A DNA stretch of 64,000 nucleotides, taken from Kitasatospora sp. DSM 101779. GTDB lineage: Bacteria; Actinomycetota; Actinomycetes; Streptomycetales; Streptomycetaceae. A program made the translations under genes and the position numbers. The stretch spans positions 4,816,877-4,880,876 of the forward strand of contig NZ_JAHTIK010000001.1 of NCBI RefSeq assembly GCF_025655475.1, read 5' to 3'. The notes under the pieces were generated by a model. It did not search any database. It was not told where the DNA came from and saw only the letters and a program-made list of their open reading frames with translations. Positions 40,994 through 49,688 of the stretch are shown piece by piece. The number at the start of each line of letters is the position of its first letter. The first letter of the stretch is position 1.

Positions 40994-41967
40994 GCGGGCC
41001 GGTCGCCACCGCCGTCGCCGACGGGCGGGACGTCGACCTGGCGGACCTCGCCCTCGACGGCATCGTCGGCGCCGGCGGCCAGGGCCGGATCCACCGGCTC
41101 CGCGGCGGCTCCGACCTGCTGTACAAGGAGTACCTCGAACCGGCCCGGGTGCAGGCGGCCGCCCTGACCGAGCTGGTGCAGCTGCGCCGCGGCCTCGACG
41201 GGACGGCACGCGGGGCACTGGACGCCCGCTCCGCCTGGCCGCTCGCCCGGGTGCTGGCGGCCGGCCGGTGCACCGGCTTCCTGATGCGCACCGCCCCGGA
41301 CAACATGCTCTGGGAGACCGGGGCGGGCAGCCGGAAGCCGACCGAACTGCAGTACCTGCTGCACCCCGAGCGGCCGGCGACCGCCGGCGTGGTGCGGCCG
41401 ACACCCAAGCAGCGCCTCGTCCTCGTCCGGGCGGTCGTGGACCTGCTCGCCGGACTCCACCGCCACGGCCTGGTCGTCGGGGACCTCTCGCAGGCCAACG
41501 TCCTGTGGACGGTGGTGCCCGAGCCCGCGGTCTTCCTGATCGACTGCGACGGCATCCGGCGGTCCGGTGCGCGGCCGGTACTGGAACAGGCCGAGACCCC
41601 GGACTGGGGCGACCCGCTCTCGCCGTTCGGCAGCGACGCCACGGTGGACAGCGACCGCTACAAGGCGGCGCTGGTCGTCGGCCGGGTGCTGGCGCAGCAG
41701 GCCTACCTCGCCCCGGGGGATCCGCTGGTGCCGCTGCCCGGCGTGCTGAACGACCGGCAGGACGCCGCCGTGCGCCGGCTCTGGGAACAGGCCGCCGGGC
41801 CCTTCGGTTCCCGCCCCGAGCTGCCCGCCTGGTCGGCGGCCCTGGACGCCCGGGACGTCATCCCGGTGCCGAGGCTGCGACCGCCGCCGCCCAGGCCCGT
41901 CGACACCTCGCTGTTCGACGACCGGCGCGCTCCCCGCGGCAGCGTCCGCCTCCCTCCCACGCCCTGA
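40990..41967 (+). CDS. divergent Ser/Thr protein kinase of the TerY-P triad
   Basis: 325 residues. Kinase motifs are present in modified form: glycine loop GAGGQGRIHRL (27-37), Lys46 in LLYKEY, catalytic loop HGLVVGDLSQANVLW (Asp165, Asn170) and DCDG (185-188) in place of DFG. This is the form seen in kinases linked to TerY and PP2C genes. A short Pro/Arg-rich tail ends the protein. It is the last gene of the five-gene operon, overlapping the phosphatase stop by 4 nt. It would phosphorylate the VWA protein or the membrane module, with PP2C reversing this. The substrate is unproven. Confidence 0.82.
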   Translation: MSGPVATAVADGRDVDLADLALDGIVGAGGQGRIHRLRGGSDLLYKEYLEPARVQAAALTELVQLRRGLDGTARGALDARSAWPLARVLAAGRCTGFLMRTAPDNMLWETGAGSRKPTELQYLLHPERPATAGVVRPTPKQRLVLVRAVVDLLAGLHRHGLVVGDLSQANVLWTVVPEPAVFLIDCDGIRRSGARPVLEQAETPDWGDPLSPFGSDATVDSDRYKAALVVGRVLAQQAYLAPGDPLVPLPGVLNDRQDAAVRRLWEQAAGPFGSRPELPAWSAALDARDVIPVPRLRPPPPRPVDTSLFDDRRAPRGSVRLPPTP

Positions 41968-42040
41968 GGCGCACCCGGGGACCGCGCGCGGCACGGCCGG
42001 GCCGACCGCTAATCGGTGGCGGCCGGGCCCGGCCGCCGCG

Positions 42041-42046
42041 TACCGT
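42041..42046 (+). promoter_or_regulatory. possible -10 element for the sirtuin gene
   Basis: TACCGT ends 7 nt before the ATG at 42054, and there is no ribosome-binding site, so the transcript could be leaderless. No clear -35 was seen. Confidence 0.3.
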
Positions 42047-42053
42047 CCCGGCC

Positions 42054-42797
42054 ATGAACGCCAAGCGGCCCCTGATCGCCGTCCTCACCGGCGCGGGCAT
42101 CTCCACCGACTCCGGCATCCCCGACTACCGCGGCCCGCAGGGCCTGTGGCAGCGCGACCCGAAGGCGCAGGAGATGGTCACCATCGGCCCGTACCTCGCC
42201 GATCCGGACGTCCGCCGGCGTTCCTGGCAGATGCGGCGGGAGGTCGGCGCCGTCGGCGCCGAACCCAACGCCGGCCACCTCGCCCTCGTCGAACTGGAGC
42301 GCTCCGGGCTGCCGATGCGCGTCCTCACGCAGAACGTCGACGGCCTGCACCGGCGTTCGGGCCTGCCGGAGCGCAAGGTGCTCGAACTCCACGGCACCGC
42401 GGACCAGGTGCAGTGCGTCCGCTGCCGGGTGCGCACCCCGATGGCGGAGGCGCTCGCCCGGGTCGAGGCCAGCGAGCCGGACCCGGCCTGCCTCGCCTGC
42501 GGCGGCGTGCTCAAGCCCTGCACGGTGATGTTCGGCGAGATGCTCGACGAACGGGTGCTCGCCGACGCCGCGGCCATCGCGAAGGCCTGCGACCTGTTCC
42601 TCGCCGTCGGCACCCTGCTGCAGGTCCATCCGGCGGCCGGCCTGGCCCAGGTGGCGGTGGAGCACGGCGCCCGGCTGATCGTCGTCAACGCCGAACCCAC
42701 GCCCTACGACGACGCCGCCGCCGAAGTGATCCGCGAACCCATCTCGCAGGCGCTCCCGCAGCTGGTCCGCCGAATCGTCGCCGACAGCCGGGCCTGA
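42054..42797 (+). CDS. SIR2-family NAD-dependent protein deacetylase (sirtuin)
   Basis: 247 residues, the size of bacterial CobB-like sirtuins. NAD-binding motifs VLTGAGISTDSGIPDYRG (GAGIS 13-17) and TQNVDGLH (92-99) are present. So are the catalytic His113 (ELHGTADQVQC), four zinc cysteines (121, 124, 146, 149) and VMFGEML. It removes acyl groups from lysines using NAD, giving nicotinamide and O-acyl-ADP-ribose. It starts 86 nt after the kinase gene on the same strand and may have its own promoter. Next to two ADP-ribosylglycohydrolases, it adds to an NAD/ADP-ribose theme in the locus. Confidence 0.93.
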   Translation: MNAKRPLIAVLTGAGISTDSGIPDYRGPQGLWQRDPKAQEMVTIGPYLADPDVRRRSWQMRREVGAVGAEPNAGHLALVELERSGLPMRVLTQNVDGLHRRSGLPERKVLELHGTADQVQCVRCRVRTPMAEALARVEASEPDPACLACGGVLKPCTVMFGEMLDERVLADAAAIAKACDLFLAVGTLLQVHPAAGLAQVAVEHGARLIVVNAEPTPYDDAAAEVIREPISQALPQLVRRIVADSRA

Positions 42798-42807
42798 CCG
42801 GCGGCCG

Positions 42808-44018
42808 TCACAGCCAGGCGGTCAGCACGGGCGTGCCCCGGTCCGTCCCCGGCAGCACCGTGCGGCCGGTCTCCGGGCGGACCGGCGCCTGAACCGGGAC
42901 CCCGGTGACCGCGACGGGACGGGCGCCCGGGGCGAGGTCCAACCGGTACAGCACCGCCTCGCCGAGCCCGGTGCCCAGGTAGGCGAGTGCCCGCCCGTCG
43001 AGGGAGAGGACGGCACCGGTCGGCCGCGGGCCGCCGGCGGACAGCAGTTGCTCCGTCCGTTCGTCGGCGGCGAAGTCCGCCGTGAACACCACCCGGAGGA
43101 GGTTGTCCTCGCAGGCGCAGAGCAGGGAACGCCCCTCCAGCCAGAGCCGGGGGTGCACCACGGCGCGTCCTCGGACCCGGGCAGGGCAGCCCCCCGGTCG
43201 CCCGCACCGGCCCGGACGGGCTCGACGTACCGGGGCCGGTACGGGGAGGCGGGCGCGTCCCGGCGCCAGAGCACGGCGCCGCCGTCGGCGAACCCGGCGG
43301 CGACCGCGCCGCCCGGTGCGACGACCACCTCGTCGGCCTTGGTCTCCAGCGGTCGGGCGAGCCAGATCCGGTCGCCGTCCAGCGCGAAGTCGGGGCCGGG
43401 TACGGCGCCCCGGTCGGTCGGCCGGCCGGGCGGGGCCGGCCGCCAGGTCGTGCGAGGCGGCCCCGCCGTCGGCGGTCGCGTACCAGAGCGCGGAGCCGCC
43501 GACGCCCGTCCGGCACGGTACCCGGCTCGGCGGGCGTGGCCCGGCCGTCCAGCACGGCGAACGCGGCCGCCGCCCGCCCGGAGCCGCCCGGCCCCGGCAC
43601 CGTCCCCGCCAGCAGGGTGAAGTCCGCGTTGACCACCTGCCGGTCCGCGGCGGCCGCGGTGCAGCGCGTCGGCCGGCACGGGCCCGGCACGGTCGCACCG
43701 CCGGGCAGCACGGCGGCCCGCTCGCCGGCCACCTTGCCGTCGGCCACCGCGACGGTCTCGACGGTCACCGGGTCCGCCTTGCCCTCGGCCGTGGTCGGCG
43801 ATGCGACACCGCACCGGTCGCACCAGGCGACCACCAGCCGGCCCGGCGCGGCGATCGAACCGCCGACACCGGGCGCCACCGGCGCCGGTGCGCTGCTCGC
43901 GGCCGCCGGTGCCGCCCCGCCGTCCGGCCGCCACCAGGACGGCCGCCACCAGGACGGCCGCCACCAGGACGGCGACCGGCAGGACGGCGAGGCCGCGGCC
44001 TCGGAGTCGACCATGCAT
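42808..44018 (-). pseudogene. frame-disrupted membrane-anchored beta-propeller-like gene
   Basis: Protein-like sequence jumps between the three minus frames. It starts at ATG 44018 (after GGAGGTGAGGAGGGGG) with a transmembrane anchor, then shifts near 43900 (segment VAPGVGGSIAAPGRLVVAWC), near 43500 (SALWYATADGGAASHDL), near 43430 (DFALDGDRIWLARPLETKAD) and near 43170 (VVHPRLWLEGRSLLCACED to the stop at 42808). Joined, the product would be about 400 residues with repeat-like WD/PQQ-propeller phrases (AVLWRRD, GAVLSLDGRALAYLG). Four shifts in 1.2 kb suggest a decayed gene, although sequence errors in GC-rich DNA could also produce this. It is convergent with the sirtuin gene, 10 nt apart. Confidence 0.65.
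43926..43970 (-). repeat. 15-bp tandem repeat in the membrane-anchor coding part
   Basis: Three perfect copies of a 15-bp unit (GGCCGCCACCAGGAC on the plus strand) encode a repeated Val-Ala-Ala-Val-Leu pattern in the anchor frame of the disrupted gene. Copy-number change would lengthen or shorten the helix in frame. Confidence 0.9.
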
Positions 44019-44201
44019 CAAGTCCCCCTCCTCACCTCCCTGGCCGCCCGACGGTCCCCACCCGGACGTGCCCGTTCCGTGGCCGGCGGCACGCTGCCAG
44101 TCCCGCCCGGCAGTCGGCCCGCCCTCCCCGCGACCGCGCCCCGGCCCCGGCCGGGCGACGGACGTAGCATGGGCCGTCCCCGAGGAAGAGGGAGTCGGAC
44201 G

Positions 44202-45413
44202 ATGGCAACCGGCGGATTCGACCCGTGGTCGGCGGCATTCGTCGCCCACCCCTACGACGCGTACGCGGAACTCCGCGCGAAGGCGCCGGTCACCCGGTAC
44301 GAGCCCAGCAACCAGTGGCTGGTCGCCCGCTACGCCGACGTCTCCGCCCTGCTGCGCGACCGCCGGCTCGGCCGCACCTACACCCACCGCTACACCCACG
44401 CCGAATTCGGCCGGCCCGAGCCCGACCCCGCGCACGAGCCCTTCCACACCCTCAACGACAACGGCCTGCTCGACCTGGAGGCCCCCGACCACACCCGCAT
44501 CCGCCGCCTGGTCTCCAAGGCCTTCACCCCGCGCCGGGTCGAGTCGCTGCGCCCGACCGTCGCCCGGCTGGCCGACGACCTCGTCACCGGCCTGCTCGCC
44601 GACGGCGGCGGCGACCTGATCGCCGAGGTCGCCGAGCCGCTGCCGGTCGCGGTCATCGCCGAGATGCTCGGCGTGCCGGAGAGCGACCGGCACCTGCTGC
44701 GGCCGTGGTCCGCCGACATCACCGGCATGTTCGAGCTCAACCCGGGCGAGGAGACCGCGCGGCGCGCCGTCCGCGCCAGCACCGAGTTCTCCGACTACCT
44801 GCGCGCCCTGATCCGGCGGCGCCGCACCGACCCCGGCGAGGACCTGATCAGCGCCCTCGCCCTGGTCGCCGACGAGGGCGAGGTGCTCAGCGAACAGGAG
44901 GTCGTCTCCACCTGCGTGCTGCTGCTCAACGCCGGGCACGAGGCCACCGTCAACACCACCGGCAACGGCTGGTGGGCACTCTTCCGCAACCCCGGCGAAC
45001 TCGCCCGGCTCCGCGCCTCGGTGGACGAACTGCTGCCCACCGCCGTCGAGGAACTGATGCGCTGGGACACCCCGCTGCAGATGTTCGAGCGCTGGGTGCT
45101 GGAGGACATCGAGGTCGGCGGGGTGCGGATCCCGCGCGGCTCCGAGGTCGCCCTGCTCTTCGGCTCCGCGAACCGCGACCCCGAGCGCTTCGCCGACCCC
45201 GACCGGCTCGACCTCGGCCGCATCGACAACCCGCACATCACCTTCGGCGCCGGAATCCATTTCTGTCTCGGCGCCCCGCTCGCCAGACTGGAGCTCAACG
45301 AGTCCTTCGGCGCACTCCTCCGCCGGGCACCCGGCCTGCGCCTCGTCCGCGAGCCGGCCTGGCGCGCCGGCTACGTGATCCGCGGACTCGAAGAACTGCT
45401 GGTCGAGGTCTGA
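44202..45413 (+). CDS. cytochrome P450
   Basis: 403 residues, normal for a soluble bacterial P450. The I-helix motif LNAGHEATVNTTG is at 242-254, ExxR is EELMR (283-287), and the haem loop FGAGIHFCLGAPLARLEL has Cys355. The ATG at 44202 follows GAGGAAGAGGGAG, with a TAGCAT (44165-44170) possible -10. An in-frame ATG at 44169 is less likely. It would hydroxylate or epoxidise a small molecule with a ferredoxin partner that is not encoded nearby. It lies 20 nt ahead of an ADP-ribosylglycohydrolase gene, with no evident pathway link. Confidence 0.93.
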   Translation: MATGGFDPWSAAFVAHPYDAYAELRAKAPVTRYEPSNQWLVARYADVSALLRDRRLGRTYTHRYTHAEFGRPEPDPAHEPFHTLNDNGLLDLEAPDHTRIRRLVSKAFTPRRVESLRPTVARLADDLVTGLLADGGGDLIAEVAEPLPVAVIAEMLGVPESDRHLLRPWSADITGMFELNPGEETARRAVRASTEFSDYLRALIRRRRTDPGEDLISALALVADEGEVLSEQEVVSTCVLLLNAGHEATVNTTGNGWWALFRNPGELARLRASVDELLPTAVEELMRWDTPLQMFERWVLEDIEVGGVRIPRGSEVALLFGSANRDPERFADPDRLDLGRIDNPHITFGAGIHFCLGAPLARLELNESFGALLRRAPGLRLVREPAWRAGYVIRGLEELLVEV

Positions 45414-45433
45414 CAACACCACTGGAGGCAGCC

Positions 45434-46432
45434 GTGGGAGCGGCAACGGGGGCACTGCTGGGTCTGGCGATCGGCGACGCCATGGGACGCCCCACCGAGT
45501 TCGACACCATGGCGGGCATCACCGCCGGCTGCCCCGACTGGCGCCGGCTCCCGCTGCCCGACCCGGCCAAGGTCACCGACGACACCCAGATGACCCTCGC
45601 CCTCGGCCGCGCCCTGCGCACCGCCCTGGAACGCGGCCCGCTCACCCCGCTGCGCCTGGAGCGGCCGCTGCGCGAGGAGTTCGTCGACTGGTGGCGCTCC
45701 CCGGAGAACAACCGCGCCCCCGGCCGCACCTGCATGCGCTCCTGCTGGCGGCTCAGCCAGGACGGCAAGCGCTGGCAGGAGGCGAGCGACGTCGGCTCCA
45801 AGGGCTGCGGCGCCAACATGCGGGTGGCCCCGCTCGGCCTCGTCCGCGAGCTGACGCCGGCCCAGCTCTCCGGCGCCGCCCAGCTGCAGTCCGGCCTCAC
45901 CCACGGCCACCCCACCGCGCTCGCCGCCAGCGTGCTCACCGCGTACACCGTGCGGCTGCTCGCCGACGGCGCCGCGCCCGCCGAACTCCCGCGACTGCTC
46001 CGCGCGTTCGCCACCGGGCAGCGCGGCCGCTACGACGCGTTCTGGCTCGGCGACCTCGCCGCGCACGCGCAGGACCCGTCGCCGGAGACCTTCGCCACCC
46101 GCGGCTGGGACGAGTGCCTCTTCGTCCTCGACCGCCTCGACGCGGCACTGGCCCGGCCCTCCGTCGACACCGACCCGTGCGAGGTCACCGGCGCCGGCTG
46201 GATCGCCGAAGAGGCCTTCGCCACCGGCCTGCTGTGCTTCCTGCTGCTGCCCGACGACCCGGTCGCCGCCGTCCGGCGAGCCGCCTTCTCCTCCGGCGAC
46301 TCCGACTCCATCGCCTGCCTCACCGGCGCCTTCGCCGGCGCCCGGTACGGCGAGTCCGCCTGGCCCGCCGAGTGGGCCGAGCGCATCGAGTACCGCGACG
46401 AGCTCCTCGCGCTCGGCGCGCTCTGGGACTGA
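45434..46432 (+). CDS. ADP-ribosylglycohydrolase family protein (first)
   Basis: 332 residues. The DraG/ARH signatures are VTDDTQMTLALGRAL (magnesium Asp49-Asp50), GSKGCGANMRVAPLGL and the second metal motif FSSGDSDSIACLTGAFAGA. Such enzymes remove ADP-ribose from proteins or from small ADP-ribose conjugates. The GTG at 45434 follows ACTGGAGGCAGCC, giving VGAATGALLGLAIGDAMG. It lies 20 nt behind the P450 gene and is convergent with the TerF-like VWA gene 7 nt away. A second family member lies beyond that gene. The substrate is unknown. Confidence 0.9.
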   Translation: MGAATGALLGLAIGDAMGRPTEFDTMAGITAGCPDWRRLPLPDPAKVTDDTQMTLALGRALRTALERGPLTPLRLERPLREEFVDWWRSPENNRAPGRTCMRSCWRLSQDGKRWQEASDVGSKGCGANMRVAPLGLVRELTPAQLSGAAQLQSGLTHGHPTALAASVLTAYTVRLLADGAAPAELPRLLRAFATGQRGRYDAFWLGDLAAHAQDPSPETFATRGWDECLFVLDRLDAALARPSVDTDPCEVTGAGWIAEEAFATGLLCFLLLPDDPVAAVRRAAFSSGDSDSIACLTGAFAGARYGESAWPAEWAERIEYRDELLALGALWD

Positions 46433-46439
46433 CGCCCGC

Positions 46440-47159
46440 TCAGTCCGGCAGGACGCCCGCGGCCCGGGCCGCCGCCAGCCACTCGGGGAAGCCGTCCAGC
46501 AGCCGGTCGTACAGCTCGGCGTCGGAGAGCGCCCCCGGGTCACGGCCGGCCGGGAAGAAGCCCGCGTTGTCGACCGGCCGGGCCGCCGGCACCGGGAGCT
46601 CGTCCAGCCGGTGCAGGAAGGCGAACTCCTGGTCGGCCGGGTCGCCGAAGCCCACGAACTGCCAGTAGAACGGCAGTTCGGCGGCCAGGCAGAGCAGTTC
46701 CCGGGCCGCGCCGCGGGAGGTCGGGCCGCCGTCGGTCTGGAACACCACCAGCGCCGGCGCGTCCGCCCCGGACAGCTGGTGGTGCCGGATCACCGCCTTC
46801 ATCGCCAGGTGGTAGTTGGTGCGGCCCATGTGCCCGAGCTCCGCGTGCAGGGCGGCGATCCGGTCGCGGTGGTCGTCGAGCGCGAGCTCGGCCACCCCGT
46901 CCACCTCGGTGGAGAAGAAGACCACCGGCACCCGCCCGTCGTCGTCCAGGTGCGCGGAGAGCGCCAGCACCTGCTCGGCGAAGCGCTGGACGACACCGGA
47001 CCGGTAGAACGGCCGCATCGACCCGGACCGGTCCAGCACCAGGTAGACCGCGACCCGCACCCCGCGCAGCCCGGACTTCTCCAGGCTGACCCGTGCCGAC
47101 GCGTAGTGGCCGACCAGCCCCGGTGCGGCCGCCGCCACCTTCTCCAGGCTCAGGCCCAC
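46440..47159 (-). CDS. TerF-like VWA-domain protein
   Basis: 239 residues. The short helix GLSLEKVAAAAPGLVGHYAS leads to a VWA domain: MIDAS start VYLVLDRSGSMRPFYRSG (Asp43, Ser45, Ser47), VPVVFFSTEVDGVAELALDD, MGRTNYHLAMKAVI and VVFQTDGGPTSRGAA. This pattern is that of the TerF/stress VWA proteins of tellurite-resistance-type systems. The GTG at 47159 lies 4 nt after the stop of the second ADP-ribosylglycohydrolase gene, so the two are co-translated. The open frame extends upstream but only as a shadow of that gene. It could be an adaptor whose partner is modified by ADP-ribosylation. Confidence 0.85.
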   Translation of the reverse strand: MGLSLEKVAAAAPGLVGHYASARVSLEKSGLRGVRVAVYLVLDRSGSMRPFYRSGVVQRFAEQVLALSAHLDDDGRVPVVFFSTEVDGVAELALDDHRDRIAALHAELGHMGRTNYHLAMKAVIRHHQLSGADAPALVVFQTDGGPTSRGAARELLCLAAELPFYWQFVGFGDPADQEFAFLHRLDELPVPAARPVDNAGFFPAGRDPGALSDAELYDRLLDGFPEWLAAARAAGVLPD

Positions 47160-47163
47160 CGTG

Positions 47164-48348
47164 TCAGCCCCTGGTCCGGAACCGCTGCCGGCCCGCCGGG
47201 GGAGCCGCGGGAGCCACGGGAACCGGGGGAGCCGCGGGGGCCACGGGAACCGGCGGAACCGGGGAAGCGGGCGCCGGCGGAGCAGTCGGGGCAGCGGGAG
47301 CGGCCGGCTCCTCCGGCGGAGGCAGCAGCGGGTACCGGTCCGCCAGCCCGGCCCGGTCGCCGTCCGCGAAGGCCGCCACCAGGTCGTCCGCCACCTGCAG
47401 CACCACGTCCAGGCCCTCCACTTCGGCCGCCCAGTCCGCCGGCAGCCCGGCCGTCCCGTACAGCGCGCCGACCAGGTTGCCGCAGACCGCGCCGGTGGAG
47501 TCACTGTCCCCGGAGTGGTTCGCCGCCAGCACCAGTGCCTCCCGGGCGTCCGCCCCCACCAGCGCCGCGTACACCGCGATCGCCAGGCACTCCTCGGCGA
47601 TCCAGCCGAGGCCCACCTGCTCCACCCGCTCGGGGCACGCCGGGCCGAGCCCGGCCACCCGCACCGCGCGCCGCAGGGCCGCCACCGTCTCCTCGCTGCC
47701 GCGGTACGCCCCGGTCTGATCGATCGTCTCCTCGACCGCCCGCCGCAGCTCCGCCCCGTGCACCAGCCGCTCGACGAGCGCCGCGAACGCGCCCGCCGCC
47801 AGGTACCCCGTCGGGTGCCCGTGCGTCAGCTGCGCGCAGTCCGCCGCCAGTTCGAACGCCCGCCGGACGCCCAGGCGCGCCAGGCCGAACGGCGCCGAGC
47901 GCATCACCGTGCCGCAGCCCTTCGACTGCGCGTTCACCTCGCCGTGCAGCCCGTACGCGACCGGCGGCAGGTAGCCGTACCCGGCGAGCCCGCTGGTGCA
48001 GGCCGTCCCCGGCGCCCGCGAGGCGTACAGGAACTCCTGGGCGAGCAGCCAGCCGTCCGGGTGGCGCTCCGGCCCGGGCAGTCTTTGGGTCAGCATCCAG
48101 CGCCGGTACGCCCGGTGGACGTCCTCGCGGGAGCCGCCGCGCAGCAGGCCCTCGGCGGTGAACAGCGTCATCTGGGTGTCGTCGGTCACCTCGCCGTGCC
48201 GGCCGCCCGCCGCCGGCGAGCGCAGCCCGTCCGGGCCGAAGCGGTCCCGGATGTCCTCCAACCGCTGGAACTCCACCGGCCAGCCCAGCGCGTCGCCGAG
48301 CGCCCCGCCCACCAGCGCGCCGCGTACCCGGTCCCGGTACTCCACCAT
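47164..48348 (-). CDS. ADP-ribosylglycohydrolase family protein (second)
   Basis: 394 residues. DraG/ARH motifs are GALGDALGWPVEF, EVTDDTQMTLFTAEGLL (Asp56-Asp57), QSKGCGTVMRSAPFGLARL and NHSGDSDSTGAVCGNLVGALYG. After the catalytic domain a 50-residue Pro/Ala/Val repeat tail follows (blocks such as P-V-A-P-A-A-P-P). The ATG at 48348 follows GGGGGAGAG. It is the middle gene of a minus-strand set DUF2786 - ADP-ribosylglycohydrolase - TerF-like VWA. It removes ADP-ribose from an unknown target. It is related to the convergent copy but clearly diverged. Confidence 0.9.
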   Translation of the reverse strand: MVEYRDRVRGALVGGALGDALGWPVEFQRLEDIRDRFGPDGLRSPAAGGRHGEVTDDTQMTLFTAEGLLRGGSREDVHRAYRRWMLTQRLPGPERHPDGWLLAQEFLYASRAPGTACTSGLAGYGYLPPVAYGLHGEVNAQSKGCGTVMRSAPFGLARLGVRRAFELAADCAQLTHGHPTGYLAAGAFAALVERLVHGAELRRAVEETIDQTGAYRGSEETVAALRRAVRVAGLGPACPERVEQVGLGWIAEECLAIAVYAALVGADAREALVLAANHSGDSDSTGAVCGNLVGALYGTAGLPADWAAEVEGLDVVLQVADDLVAAFADGDRAGLADRYPLLPPPEEPAAPAAPTAPPAPASPVPPVPVAPAAPPVPVAPAAPPAGRQRFRTRG

Positions 48349-48380
48349 CGTGCTCTCCCCCTCCGCGGCCGCCTCGGCCG

Positions 48381-49688
48381 TCAGTCCTCGATCGCCCCCG
48401 CGCGCCCGTGCAGCGCAGCCCGGTCCGCGGCGGCCCGTCCGGCCGCCCACCCCTCGCCGTCGCTGACCCGCACCCGCTGCGAGACCAGCTTCGGGAACAT
48501 CCGCCCCACGGTGTCGTCCACCGCCTGCTCGCGGGCCGCCAGCACCGGCAGCAGCCGCTCGTCCGGCGCCAGCTGCTCCGAGGTGCCGTCCTCGCGCAGG
48601 TGTCGGCCGGCCGCGGCGTCCGCCGTCGCGCGCTCGGTCGCCTCGGTGAGCCGCTCCCGGATCCGCGCAGCATAGGAGATCAGGAAGGACTGCCGGAACG
48701 CCTTCGTCCGCGGCGCGCCGTCCTGGTGCCGGCGGCTGCCCGCCCGGTGCATCGCCGCGGTGCCCTGCACCAGCAGCGAGGTGTACAGCAGCTCCACCGC
48801 GTCGAGGTCGGCGTCGAAGCCGATCACCGTGCAGAAGCCGAACTCCTTCGCCCACACCACCCGGCACCGGTTCGCCGCCGCCACCGCGTCCAGCAGCATC
48901 GCCTTCGGGCTCTCGTACGGCTGGTCGACCCCGATCCGCAGCGCGGCCGGCGCGTCCTTCGCCGGGCCGCCCGCCGACAGCAGCGCCTCGTCGATCGAGT
49001 GCTGCGCCATCAGCTGCTGCGCCTTGGCGGTCAGCGCCTCCGCCTCGTCCGGGTACTCCGTCGACTCGGCCTTCGCCAGCAGCGCCCGGATCCGCCCGAG
49101 CATCCGCGGCTCGCCCGCCGCCGGCCGCACCCCGGCCGGCGCGAACGCCCGGCCGCCGCCCTGCTGCCCCGGCACCGGCCCGACCGGTGAGACCGGCGGC
49201 AGCAGCGACCAGGTCCGCAGCAGCTCCAGGGCCGCCGTCGCCAGCGCGAACCGGTCCTGCCGGTGCCGGGCGGCGAACTCCGGCAGGTACGCCTCGTCCG
49301 ACGCCCACCACACCTCGGCCGCCAGCTCGCGCAGCTGCTCCTGCCAGCGCCGGTCCAGTGAGGCCGCGGGGTGCCGCCGGCCCTCCGCCGCGATCAGGTC
49401 GACCGCCAGCGCCAGGTGCACCGGCCCCAGCTCGCGCCGCACCACCCGCACCAGGTCGGCGGGCCGCCAGCCGGCCGTCCAGCACCGGCCGACCGCCCGC
49501 TCCGCGAACGCCAGCAGCGCCCGGCCCACCTGAGGCCACTGCTCCGGCGACGCGGCCAGCAGCGAGGCGCCGCCGTCCAGCGCGTACTCCAGGGTCTCCG
49601 CGGGCGCCGCCACCACCTGCTGCACCGCCGAGGCCAGCAGCCCCTCGACGGCGGAGTCCGCTCCGCCCCTGCCGCTGCGCCTGCCCAC
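48381..49688 (-). CDS. DUF2786-domain protein
   Basis: 435 residues. The DUF2786 signature MLGRIRALLAKAESTEYPDE...AEALTAKAQQLMAQHSIDE lies in the middle (about 190-230). A helical N-terminal region (WPQVGRALLAFAERAVG, DLVRVVRRELGPVHLALAVDL) and a C-terminal region with FGFCTVIGFDADLDAVELLY surround it. The function of the domain is unknown; some members resemble phage-encoded proteins. The GTG at 49688 is preceded by GGAAGAGG. It is the first gene of the minus-strand set that ends with the TerF-like VWA gene, 32 nt ahead of the ADP-ribosylglycohydrolase start. Confidence 0.82.
   Translation of the reverse strand: MGRRSGRGGADSAVEGLLASAVQQVVAAPAETLEYALDGGASLLAASPEQWPQVGRALLAFAERAVGRCWTAGWRPADLVRVVRRELGPVHLALAVDLIAAEGRRHPAASLDRRWQEQLRELAAEVWWASDEAYLPEFAARHRQDRFALATAALELLRTWSLLPPVSPVGPVPGQQGGGRAFAPAGVRPAAGEPRMLGRIRALLAKAESTEYPDEAEALTAKAQQLMAQHSIDEALLSAGGPAKDAPAALRIGVDQPYESPKAMLLDAVAAANRCRVVWAKEFGFCTVIGFDADLDAVELLYTSLLVQGTAAMHRAGSRRHQDGAPRTKAFRQSFLISYAARIRERLTEATERATADAAAGRHLREDGTSEQLAPDERLLPVLAAREQAVDDTVGRMFPKLVSQRVRVSDGEGWAAGRAAADRAALHGRAGAIED

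Noticed and set aside
43082..44167. Plus-strand Arg/Pro-rich open frame opposite the broken gene
   Set aside because: No motifs or ribosome-binding site. The minus strand carries coherent, though frame-shifted, protein sequence.
44169..44201. Upstream ATG start for the P450
   Set aside because: It overlaps the likely -10 region and adds only a basic stretch. The start at 44202 has a better-placed ribosome-binding site.
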